Below are positions 23,538 to 34,739 of a stretch of DNA of 64,000 nucleotides, piece by piece. Under the pieces are notes generated by a model. It did not search any database, was not told the origin of the DNA, and saw only the letters and a program-made list of their open reading frames with translations. Location: the NCBI GenBank assembly GCA_007922225.1, contig ML679958.1:56810838-56874837 (forward strand), in the 5' to 3' direction. Origin of the DNA: Emydura subglobosa. Its lineage: Eukaryota; Chordata; Testudines; Chelidae. Every line of letters starts with the position of its first letter. Positions within the stretch are counted from its first letter, which is position 1. Made by a program: the position numbers and the translations under genes.

Positions 23538-25601
23538 TCCCGATGTGCAGAAAGAATAGCAAATATGGTAAGTGTCCAGCTTGGCTTAACAAAGAAGTCT
23601 TTGGTGAACTTAAACACAAAAAAGAAGCTTACAAGAAGTGGAAGCTTGGTCAGATGACTAGGGAGGATTATAAAACTACTGCTCAAACGTGCAGGAATGA
23701 AATCAGGAAGGCCAAAGCACAATTGGAGTTGCGGCTAGCAAAGGATGTGAAGGGGAACAAGAAGGGTTTCTACAGGTATGTTACCAACAAGAGGAAGATT
23801 AGGGAAAGTGTGGGCCCCTTACAGAGTCGGGGAGGCAACCTAGTGACAGAGGATGTGGAGAAAGGTGAGGTACTCAATGCCTTTTTTGCCTCTGTCTTCT
23901 CAGACAAGGTCAGCTCCCAGAATACTGCACTGGGCGGCACAGAATGGGAAGGAGGTGAACATCCCGCAGTGCTGAAGGAACAGGTCCAAGACTATTTAGA
24001 AAGATTGGACATACACAAGTCCATGGGGCCAGATGCAATGCATCCAAGGTTGCTGAGGGAGTTGGCTGATGTGATTTCAGAGCCATTGGCTATTATCTTT
24101 GAAAGCTCGTGGCAATTGGGGGCGGTCCCTGATTGCTGGAAAAAAGCAAATATAGTGCCCATCTTCAAGAAAGGGAGGAAAGAGGATCCAGGGAACTACA
24201 GACCGGTCAGCCTCACCTCAATCCCTGGAAAAATCATGGAGCAGGTCCTCAAGGAATTAATTTTAAGGCACTTGGAAGAGAGGAAGGTGATCAGGAACAA
24301 TCAACATGGATTCACCAAGAGAAAGTCATGCCTGACCAACCTGATTGCTTTCTATGAAGAAGTGACTGGCTCAGTGGATGTGGGGAAAGACGTATTAGGT
24401 TGTTACACGTTATTATTAACAGAGTAGGTAATTGGAAAAGCAGTGGACGTAATATACCTTGACTTTAGCAAAGCTTTTGGTATGGTCTCTCACGGTATTC
24501 TAATCAGCAAATTAAAGAAGTATGGGTTAGATGAATGGACTCTAAAATGGATAGAGAATTGGCTAGAGCATAGGGCTCAATGAGTAGTGATCAATGGCTC
24601 CATGTCTAGCTAGCAGCCGGTCACAAGCAGAGTGCCCCAGGGGTCGGTGCTGGGGCCGGTTTTGTTCAACATCTTCATTAATGATCTGGAAGATGGGGTA
24701 GATTGCACCTCAGCAAGTTTGCAGATGACACTAAGCTGGGGGGAGTGGTAGATACCCTGGAAGGTAGGGATAGGATACAGAGTGACCTAAACAAACTGGA
24801 GGATTGGGCCAAAAGAAATCTGATGAGGTTCAGCAAGGACAAGTGTAGAGTCCTGCACTTAGGACGGAAGAATCCCATGCACACCTACAGACTGGGGACC
24901 GATGAGCTAGGCAGCAGTTCTGCAGAAAAGGATCTGGGGGTGACAGCGGATAAGAAGCTGGATCTGAGTCAGCAGTGTGCCCTGGTTGCCAAGAAGGCTA
25001 TAATAGCATATTGGGCAGCATTAGTAGGAGCATTGTCAGCAGATCGTGGGAAGTGATTATTCCCCTCTATTTGGCATTGGTGAGACCTCATTTAGAGTAT
25101 TGTGTCCAGTTTTAGGCCCCCCACTACAAAAAGGATGTGGAGAAGTTGGAGAGAGTCCAGCAGTGGGCAACAAAAATGATTAGGGGGCTGGAGCACAAGA
25201 CTTATGAGGAGAGGCTGAGGGAACTAGGCTTGTTTAGTCTGCAGAAGAAAAGAATGAGAGGGGTTTTGATAGCAGCAGCCTTTAACTACCTGAAAGGGGG
25301 TTCCAGGGAGGATGGAGTGGTGACAGATGACAGAACAAGGAGTAATGGTCTCACGTTGCAGTGGGGGAAGCCTAGGTTGGATATTAGGAAAAAGTTTTTC
25401 ACTAGGAGGGTGGTGAAGCACTGGAATGGGTTACCTAGGGAGGTGGTAGAATCTCCATCTTTAGAAGTTTTTAAGCTGCGGCTTGACAAAGCCCTTGGGG
25501 GGATTATTTAGCTGAGGTTAGTCCTATTTAGTCCTGCTTTGAGCAGGGGGCTGGACTAGATGACCTCCTGACGTCTCTTCCAACTCTATGATTCTATGAT
25601 A
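23538..25601 (+). mobile_element. Younger CR1 LINE, 5'-truncated, RT pseudogene
   Basis: A 2.06-kb CR1 copy. The open frame at 23543-24427 encodes the linker and N-terminal RT region ([54 protein letters not shown]). After an apparent insertion at about 24390-24435 the frame continues with AVDVIYLDFSKAF and [20 protein letters not shown] 1-base loss near 24706 precedes [11 protein letters not shown], which holds the catalytic Asp pair. The C-terminal part runs to 25511. Stops interrupt it (for example after EHRAQ), so it is not functional. It ends with the CR1 terminal repeat atgattctatgat at about 25601. Confidence 0.92.
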
Positions 25602-26052
25602 TTGCCTTCAGTGGCATGTGGCTCATCTCTGACTGCTAGTAGCAAATATCCCCAAACGCCAGAGATGAGACACTAAATGGGGAGGGCCCTGAGTTAATTC
25701 TTCCCTAGGTGTCTGACTATTGGGTCTTGCCCACATGCTCAGGGTCCAGCTGATCACCGTGTTTGGAGTTGGGATGGAATTTTCCCCTGGGTCAGATTGG
25801 CAGAGTCCCTCAGGTTCTTTGCCTTCCTCTGCAGCCTGGGGCACGGGTCTCTTGCCATTTAAACTAGAGTAAATGGTGAATTCTCTGTAATACGAAATCT
25901 TTAAATCATTTGAGAACTTCAGTAACTCAGCAAGAGCTTATGGATCTATTACAAGAGTGGTTGGGTAAGGTTCTGTGGCCTGTGATATACAGGATGTCAG
26001 ACCAGATCATCATGATGGTCCTTTCTGGCCTTAAAGTTTATATATTTGTGAG
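25602..26052 (+). mobile_element. Older CR1 LINE, 3' part (3' UTR)
   Basis: Continuation of the element at 23160-23537, displaced by the younger CR1. It contains CR1 3' UTR signatures: cccacatgctcagggtccag, ggaattttcccctgggtcag, tgccttcctctgcagc, ggtcctttctggccttaaag. It has no coding content. Confidence 0.8.
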
Positions 26053-26899
26053 CCCTGGACCAGATAAAGGGAGGGGGAGTTGGTGTTAGCACTGGTTATC
26101 ACAGCTCTGTGCCCACTAATAGCTCCTATATAAATGGGAAGATGTTTTAGGTGGGACCAGAAGGAGTTTGCTGGCTGACCAGGCCACTGAAGTGTGAAAG
26201 AAGAAAACTCCAGTTAACTCTTTCCACTAGGAAGTGAATTTCGCTGCACAACTTCATAATAACTACATATGGGGAAAACATACTTTCTGATGCGCTTTCA
26301 GAGGGACTTCAGAATACAGTCAGTCTTTTGAAAGAAATAAATGACTAGATGTTAAGGAAGAGTGAAGAGTTTGCTACTAAGTATCTGCAAGAATCTATGG
26401 GAGATGATTGATTACGTTAATCCTGCTTCTCTTGTCTGTCTACACAATTATCTTTTTAATAGCTAATACCTTTTGTGTTATTTAATCCAGTTGTATTCTG
26501 CTCTGTAGGTATCATGCAGTGCCTTCAATATTAAATTTAGATTTCCTTGTGCTTCCTCCTTGATTTAAAGAGTCTTAAACTGCAACATCCAACAAGTGGC
26601 TTATAATAAGTAAAACAGTTCTTGATCTTAGCTCTTTACACAATTCCAAAATATTTTCCAGAGTTTAACATATTCTTTTATTATGGAATTTTGCGGTCTA
26701 TTTTTCTAGCACAGTTAAGTTCCATTTGACTAAGTCATACACTCGTAATTCAATGGAGAGGATTGTTTCTTATCATTTATTGCTTGCATAATGGTACTAC
26801 TTGAAGACCACAATCAGGATTGCAACCCTTTGTGCATGTTGCTTTGCAAACACACAGGAGGATAGCCCTTGCCCTGAAAACTATTATAGTATGTCTTCC

Positions 26900-27375
26900 G
26901 GTCTACTCCGCACTGATTAGGGCTCAACTGGAGTATTGTGTCCAGTTCTGCGTATCACATTTCAGGAAAGATATGGACAAATTGGAGTAAGACCAGAGAA
27001 GAGCATCAAAAAATGATTAAAAGTCTAGAAAACATGACCTATGAGGGAAACTTGAAAATATTGGGTTTGTTTAATCTGGAGAAGACTGAAAGGGGACATA
27101 ACAGTTTTCAAATACATAAAACGGTGAGAAAAATTGTTCTCCTTAACCTCTGAGGATAGGACAAGAAGCAGTAGGCTTAAATTGCAGCAAGGGCAGTTTA
27201 GGTTGGATATTAGGAAAATCTTCCTAACTTTCAGGGTAGTTAAGCACTGGAAATTTTTAATAGGTTAGACAAACACCTGTCAGGGATAGTCTAGATAATA
27301 CTTACTCCTTCCATAAATGCAAGGCACTGAACTAGATGATCTCTTGAGGTCCCTTCCAGTCCTACGATTCTATGT
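26900..27375 (+). mobile_element. CR1 LINE 3' fragment
   Basis: Includes ctggagtattgtgtccagtt, a broken version of the ORF2 C-terminus (MIKSLENMTYEGNLKILGLF) and the 3' end ccagtcctacgattctatg. It is 5'-truncated with several frameshifts. It is a separate copy from the nested pair upstream. Confidence 0.85.
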
Positions 27376-27411
27376 CAGTCACTAGTTCTGTCTTCTCTAA
27401 ACTAAGATGGG

Positions 27412-27552
27412 TGAGGTAATATATGTTATTGGATCAACTTCTGTTATTGAGCAAGACAAGTTTTCAAGCTTACACAGTGCTTTTCTTCTGATCAGAACTC
27501 TGTAAACTCAAAAACTTGTCTCTTTCACCAGTAGAAGTTGATCCAATAACAT
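27412..27552. repeat. Foldback repeat related to 3387-3512
   Basis: The arms 27425-27464 and 27511-27550 are reverse complements at about 33 of 40 positions, with perfect blocks gttattggatcaacttct and gacaagtttt, across a 46-nt spacer. The core equals the dispersed repeat at 3387-3512. It may be a MITE of that family. Confidence 0.65.
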
Positions 27553-27589
27553 GATGCTTGTCATATTAATACGGTAACATCAAGCAAGA

Positions 27590-28045
27590 GTAGGGCAGTG
27601 GCTGTTGCCTCTCTATCTGGCATTGGTGAGACCACTACTGGAATAGCGTCTAAGTCTGGTACCCATACTTTGAAAAGGGTGTTGAAGAATTGGAAATGAT
27701 TCAGAAAAGAGCAGCAAATATGGTTTGAATTCTTGAAAACATGTCTCATGATGAAAGGTTAAAGGAACTCAGTCAATGTAGTTTTTTGTATTGAAGGTTA
27801 AGAGGCAGTTTGATCAGTGTGCAACTTGTACAGAGAGAAGTTACATTCTACTAGAGCATTATTTAATCTGACAGATGAGGGTTTAACTACAGCCAGTAGT
27901 TGGAAATTGAAGTTAGCAAATTTCAAACTGGAAGTAAAATACAGATTTTTAACAATTAAGGTAAGTAATTATTCAAACATATTACCAAGGGATGTGGTAA
28001 ATTTTCCATAATGTGGACTCTTTAAATCAAGATTAGATTTCTTTC
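27590..28045 (+). mobile_element. Old diverged CR1 fragment
   Basis: The sequence ctctctatctggcattggtg, followed by the region of ggtacccatactttg and ttaccaagggatgtggtaaa, follows the order of a CR1 ORF2 C-terminus. It is strongly diverged and full of frameshifts. It is older than the copies at 23538 and 26900. Confidence 0.65.
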
Positions 28046-28331
28046 CCCCCCCCTCTCCCCCCCAGGTATGCTTTAGTTCAGCCACAAAGTGTTGAGCTAG
28101 TGGTACTTTCCCTCCACCCCTTACTCCCCAACCTATATAGAAGGATAGGGCACTTTCAGGCCAGTGTGTTTTTCCTAATCTGTGCTAGTCATCAAAACAT
28201 TTGTTAAAATGAGCGGGGGGAAATGAGGTATTTAATATTTGCATTCTCATAAATGTCTTAGTTTCATTGTCTCAAAAAAGTCTGTGGTTGACTTACAGAT
28301 TTGATCATTTGTATTGTATTTTTAATATTAG

Positions 28332-28492
28332 GTATGGGGCGGGTAGGAAAGGCATTGCTAATAGTGAATGTTGACATGGAACCCTGTATGGTGGATCCCC
28401 AGCTGAGAACGACACTGCAGTGGCTGGCAGCTTCTGAAATAGAGGTGTCCGAGCTTCGTTTTCATGACGCTGCTACAAAGGATTTCATTCTC
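28332..28492 (+). CDS. AKAP11: AKAP11 coding exon
   Basis: This 161-nt exon has its acceptor atattag ending at 28331 and its donor CTC|GTGAGT at 28493. It enters completing a glycine codon and leaves in phase 0. It encodes MGRVGKALLIVNVDMEPCMV, then DPQLRTTLQWLAASEIEVSE and LRFHDAATKDFIL. This is the conserved C-terminal AKAP11 region and continues with LSKRL in the last exon. Confidence 0.95.
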
Positions 28493-29185
28493 GTGAGTAC
28501 TGCTGTGTTGCTCATGTGATTGTAAAGTGTGATGAGATTCATTGTGTTATTTATCTGTTTCTACTGTGTTTACCATATATGGTATTCAGAGAAATTACTT
28601 AATTATTTTAACGCTAGAGAGAATGAGAGCAATTTAGTCTCTGTGTATAGTATATACAGAATTGTATCAAATGCCATTAGCGTGATTGGTTAAGATCAGT
28701 TAACCATATATTTTAAAGACTTGTTTCACGTGCTCAAATAAAATATAATAGCTTCCTTTTAACTGAATAGACGGGATTTTCAAGCATTATTTATACAGCA
28801 TTTGTTTCAATTAGCAATAAATTGACCCTTTACACAAGTGAACTTAAATTGCAATTATTCGGTTTATAGCTTAGCTTGTTAAAATTATGATTGTGCAAAA
28901 CTTAGGACAGTTGTGAATGTACATTTATTAGCAACAGAATAAAAAGTTTAACTTCTAATTAAACTTGATTTTAAGTGTATTTTCATTCCAGAGGCTATTA
29001 CAAAGCAAATAGTTAGTATGAAGAAACAGCCTGATAAAATAGATGATCCAAAATTTCCTATGTAAATAGTTCTTTGATTGTGTGTTTGTCCACAATGCAT
29101 TTGATATAACCAAGCAGGTTAAAAGAAGCCCATCTGACATCAGGATTTTGCATGTGCCTTTGGAGAGAGCCAAAGTATTGTAATA

Positions 29186-30537
29186 GGCCTGGTCTTCACT
29201 GGTGGCTTAATTCGAATTAAAGTCCCTTAATTCGAATTAATTACTCCCACGTCTACACTTGCGCATTGTTAATTCGAATTAAGGAGTCTTTAAAATCGAA
29301 TTAATAAAACCACCTCTGCAAGTGGATTAGCGCCTGAAGCGCATCAGTTAATTTGCATTAGTGTGAGTGTGGATGCAATGGGACTTAATTCGAATGAATT
29401 GGCCTCCAGACTGTATCCCATGATGCCCCATGTCAGTACCCTCCCGCAAAGCAGCCCCGGGAAGATTTAAATCTTCATTTCCTGCAGTAAATGGGTTTAA
29501 AATCCAAGCTGCGATCACCCCCCCCACACACACACACAGCAAGCCCTTTGCAGTTTCTCTCTTAAAGAGTTTGAAAGATTTCACCCCCCCCTTGTGGTGA
29601 ATGCATTTTAACTGCCCAGCAAGCCCTTTGCAGTTTGTCCCTTTAAGATTTGTCACTTTGAAAGTTTAGGCCTTTGCAGTTTGTCCCTTTGAAAGATTTC
29701 GCCACCCACCCTCCTCCCTGCGTGGTGAATGCGTTTTAACTGCCCGGCAAGCCCTTTGCAGTTTGTTCCTTTAAGATTTGTCCCTTTGAAAGTTTAGCCC
29801 TTTAAAGTTTGTCCCTTTGAAAGATTTCACCACCCACTCCCCTCCCCACGTGGTGAATGCATTTTAAATGCCAGCAGTGAAAGGAAATTCTTTGCTATAT
29901 TGTTTCAGTGGCCAATCATGGAAATTGATACTTTCTTAAGAGTTTATTCACAGTGCTACATGTGGATACATTATATCATGCTTTCTATCAGTGAAATGGA
30001 AACATTTGTATCACTATCAATATACTAACTGACTCTTGTTATTTATCTTACATTCTGCAGACACCTGTAGAATGAAAATCAAAGGCAAGCAATATACAGG
30101 AGGTGGTAGGGGGAGCATAAAAGGCAAACAGAATACAGTTCTAAAGTAATCTAGGATAAGCTGTGATGTATTTGTCACAGTCAAAATGAGAGCATAGTTC
30201 AACTGGCTCCATGTGCCTGCAGCAATGGCGATCGGGGGAGTAAAAAAACAGCATGAAAATCCTTTTCCTGTTTGTTTGGGGGTGGGGGAAGAGGGTGGGG
30301 GAAGCAGCGCTGCATCCTGGGATGATGACACTCGTCACAACAGCCTCTATGGTTAGTTGCACTGTAGGATAGCTTCCCACATTGCACTGCTTTCTAATTC
30401 GAATTAAGGCTGGCCAGTGAGGATGCAAGAAACCAGCACAAACACTGTAGTGTGGACAGTCTGCACGCTTTCTATAAATCGCTTTCTGTAATTTGAATTA
30501 AACTAATTTGAATTAGTGCTGCAGTGTAGACATAGCC
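29186..30537. mobile_element. Non-autonomous TIR transposon (Harbinger-like), 1352 bp
   Basis: The left end is ggcctggtcttcactgg; the reverse complement of the right end is ggctatgtctacactgc. Similarity runs to about 34 bp including AATTCGAATTA-like cores. It is flanked by ATA at 29183-29185 and 30538-30540, a possible 3-bp duplication. The subterminal region has three copies of the palindrome TTAATTCGAATTAA (29207, 29227, 29269). A 128-bp tandem repeat lies inside. No transposase is encoded. Confidence 0.75.
29594..29870. repeat. 128-bp tandem repeat inside the TIR element
   Basis: The marker gtggtgaatgc-like motif recurs at 29594, 29722 and 29850, an exact 128-bp period. Each unit carries agccctttgcagtttgt, a tttaagatttgtc block and tttgaaagatttc. 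A compressed partial unit precedes it at about 29540. Roughly two full copies plus partial ones. Confidence 0.85.
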
Positions 30538-32984
30538 ATAGAGACTGATCTGGAGATCCCTCTGTTGCAGACAGGCTTTGGAAACGTGTTCCTCTTGTGC
30601 TCCTGCACTCAGAAAAGATTATGCAGTTAAAATCATTCCTTTTCATGAATAAATACTGTATTACATATAAAAATGTATAATTATAGTTTTTTGAGTCACC
30701 TGTACAACTACCTTTGGGAAATAGTTTGGGAAATGTAACCACAACATTACTATGCTATAAGAAGTTAATCATTTAATGAGCATGGACATTTTTTGTTTCT
30801 AAGTAGTGAGATCAGTAAGATTGGTGTCCTGCCAGGTGTTCTACTTTTCATGTTGTTGACATGTAAGAGAGTGATTACCATTCATTTTAGAATGAAGATC
30901 TTGGCAGGATAATTTGTGATAAATGTATTTGTATCTAAAAAAAGCATAAGATTGCAGTATTTTGGATTGTTTCAATTGCTAGAGAGATTGAGATTTCAAT
31001 TTATTGAAGTTCAAGCAGCTAAAGCAGTTTTGTGTTGTCCCAGGAAAAGCATATAGGGGAAAAACCAGTGTATATTTCTAAACTCTTTATGTGGAAAAAT
31101 TTGTGTACTGATTTTAAAGAAGTCCAGAAGATTGTAGAATAATTTATGGGCATATTGAAAAATGTGTATTTGGTATTGCATTTCTTGAAGATAAAAATAA
31201 TTTAAAGATAACATTAAAACTCATATTTCTAATGAAAATCAAAATATCAGGATTAAGAGTGCATTTCATGTCTACTGTGAACTCAAAAAGAGATCTGATC
31301 AAGAGGATTTCTCTTTTGCATTCTGTTAGCCTCCATTAGCTGTGGAGATGTTATTCAAATGTCATTTCATTTTTCTGTTGTCTTGGTAAGTTTCCTCGGT
31401 GCTTTTTGAATAGTTTTTCTCTTTCAGTTGTCATATGCCTTATGCAAAGCCCATTGAAGTCCGTGATAGTCTTTGCATTGACTTGAATGTGCTTTGGATG
31501 AGATCCTACACTCATTTCTGCTTGGGGAATCTGTTTAGTTTCATTTATCATTCTTTCCCTTCCTTTCATACTTGTTTTATTATTACTTGTTATATCAAGG
31601 ACTTATATAGCACCCATGGCATGGTGATGGGACCCGTATAAATGCCTGTAATTATAGTAACACATCTTGTACTGAGTGTACATGAGAGACCAGAAACCAT
31701 CAGTTGGATGGTAGATGCTTATGCATGCTTAGCATGTCTCTCTTCTACCCTTATCCCTTTACCCTCTCTGATTTCTTTAGGTGTGAGACTTGGGGTTCTA
31801 ACACTTGAGTCCTCACAGGAAGGGATCTAGATCAGATAGTATTAGATGCATATTCAGCCAACATTTATTCTACCTTTGGATACCTCTTGTATGTAGAGAA
31901 ACACTCTGGAAAAAAGGTGAATCTACGCCCCTAAAGATTCAGGAGAGAGGTAAAATAGTACATATGGCATATCCACATGACACTTCCACTTCTCAACTTT
32001 AAAATGACACTGAATTGACACATTCAGATACTATATACAACTTGCAGGTATTACACTCCCAGACCGGGATGGTCTTAAAACCTGAATTTTATTACATTTA
32101 GAATAAAAATCCCAAACACAGTTTGCACAGTCTCCACTCCAGCACAGTTTCAACTGAGCACATCAGATTTTCCTGGGACCACCCTTTGCTCCCCAATTGT
32201 GTAATTTTCAATCTGTTCAGCAGAGCTCCTAACCCTTAAAGGATAGAGCAACAGATTTAAAGGGACGGGGCACAGGTAAACATAATCCTGGCACTCCATT
32301 ATGAGTGTTACACAGGGGAGGTAGTGTTCACACAGTCCAGAAAGCATTAGAATATGAGCTGACTAATGAAACCAGATATTGTATATTAATTAAGCTTTCC
32401 CAGTATGTTATTTTGAAGTAGGCTGAAATACTTGAATGACCAAGTTGACATTAGAATATTATAGTAATATATTGGGTGAAACCAAATGGGATAAAAATAG
32501 GAAGTCAGAGGATATATAGAGGAAATAGTGTGCCTCTCACAGATTTGTAACCTTTTTCATGCACCATGTGAGATTTATGCTTGAACTTAATTAGCAAACC
32601 ACAACCAGGTCAATATGATCCAATAACTCTCATCATCTTCCTGTGGTCTGAAGCAAAGTAGCATCATTTTCAGAGTACTTTGTTTCAGTTTGAAGAATGT
32701 GATAGATGAAAGATCAGAATGTATTCCAGTACCATTTCTGGATAACTCAGAAAATTATCACCAAATGATTGGCGGCTTAGACTCTAAGCCTTAGAGAATG
32801 AAAGATTTTTCCATAGTGATACTTAATGTTTCATTTGTTCTTATTCATTTAGGCCTCATTCCTGTGATAAATGCCCAGTGTGGACAGAGCTTGTCCAGAG
32901 CCCCACTGCAGGATCAAGGCATTATTCTAAATTTCCAAATTTCCTTTTAAAAAAAAAAAGCCACTTTTATTCCTATGCTCTGTT

Positions 32985-33400
32985 TATTCATCTGTAAAAT
33001 TGGGATGATGATGTTTATCTAGCTTCAGAAGGCACTTTGAGATCCGTGGATAAAAAGTACTATATAAACAGTAATTGTTTGTTGTTGTTTGTTAACTTTA
33101 TTTCTTCCAAATATATTCCATAAAAATATTTTAACATTTCCAACAATCAATCGTATATCAACCAGTGAGCACCAGGTATACTGGTCCTAATTCATCCTAG
33201 AGTAACTCCCTTAATTTCAGTTCTTTCAGTGAATTAAACACATCAAACTTACAAACTCTGTGCATTTCACTTCTTTAATTTTTTATTTATTCTGTTTGCT
33301 GCTGTTGTGCGTAGGAACAGGGTCCCATTGTGCTATCCTCTGTACAGTAGTAGTGGTATGCAGAGAGTAGACAGTCCCTGCCCTGAAGATGATGTAATAT
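32985..33400. repeat. Two ancient L2/MIR-like tail fragments
   Basis: Around 32988-33070, attcatctgtaaaattggga is followed by cactttgagatccgtgg and tactatataaa, resembling the shared L2/MIR tail. Around 33300-33400, tgcgtaggaacagggtccc and cagtccctgccctgaag resemble another conserved old SINE/LINE end. Both are diverged. Confidence 0.45.
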
Positions 33401-34739
33401 AAATAAGGTTTAAAGTAAACAGGATAGTGTGTTAACCCCACAAGATCTTTTTATAAAGACTATGTAATTGTTTAAATACAACGTTGCTTAGGAGTTGGTT
33501 TTCAAAAATGGGTGCCTAGATTTTTATGTATCTAAATCTTAATTTAGACAATTAAGTTACCTAATATTCAAATCACACAACTCCTCCCTAACTGTCCATA
33601 ACTTGAATCCCAATACATAAATAGAAGTATCTCTGAAGTTAGCTGACAAGTGAGATGTCACCAAATTGGAATTGACAATTCTTGACACCAAGAGAACAGA
33701 ACTCCTACTAAAAGCCGGGAAGCATGGATGTGAATGGTTGGACAAAACAGTACTTGCTGCTTGCACTGAGAGGTCTGATAAAATCTGAACGTATGACTGA
33801 TATCCTTCCCCTTTTGGGCTTACTTTCTTGGGGCCTATCCCAGTGAATTTAATACATGTTAGATCAGGTCTTAAACCATTTTTTAAAAGGAAAAAAAATT
33901 AATTACCCCTAAAAAGACAGCCAGCTTTTAAACCAAATAACTCACTTAATGAAGATAATTCTTATCTCTGTATCATACATACATAATCCAGCTACCATAT
34001 CCCTTTTCCGTAAACCCAACAAAAAAATCCATTATTCTTGACACTTGCCACCACTCATCAAATGCAATAACAGGCAGTTCAAGAATGGTTTGGAAAATGC
34101 ATCATTAAAAAAAATATATAGTGACCAATTAAATAGTTTTTAAAAATATGACAGACATGTATAGGGGAAAAATAATTACAACTGCACAACTGCTGACTCC
34201 AAGGAACAAAATTGGACCTCACTACTGTAGGCATCCTGGCCTCCATCCACCCATTTAAAAATTTCCCATTTCTACTTGAGTAAACCAAAATATATAACTG
34301 TTCTGATGACAATAGGAAATAGACCAGTCTGGTGAAGGTTTGATCTTTGAACCCTGAATTGAAACAATAAGACTTAGAAGAGCCAGATGCTGTGTCTTCG
34401 CATCTTTGTTTTATTATATTTTGACTTTCCCAGTATATGAATTACAAAATACAATATATTTACTTAGCCAGTAGAAGATAATCCTATTTCAGAACATCAG
34501 CCAAATTCATATTTGGAGTATGAGAAATGAGCAGCCTCATTTCTGGAATCTTCATTAAATAGTTATGCTGTATACTATAAAATTTAGTTTAGTCATTCTG
34601 CATTATTTTAAATCTGATGCCCAGATAATTACTAGATAGTCAGCTTTTGCATGTATACGTGCATCGAAATTGTGTCCTTGTTATAGGTTTCTATAGGATG
34701 TAAAAAAAAGGGGGGGGGGGGGGGTTAAATTAATAAAAG

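Larger units (their letters stand above)
22369..28331 (+). other. AKAP11: AKAP11 intron (6.0 kb), rich in CR1
   Basis: Contains a foldback element (22532-22794), an older CR1 split by a younger CR1 (23160-26052), two more CR1 3' fragments (26900-27375 and 27590-28045) and a small inverted repeat (27412-27552). A CT-rich tract lies at 28041-28065. Confidence 0.8.

Noticed and set aside
34710..34724. Run of 15 G as a G-quadruplex or regulatory signal
   Set aside because: A homopolymer next to poly-A in an intron, most likely a simple repeat or assembly uncertainty.
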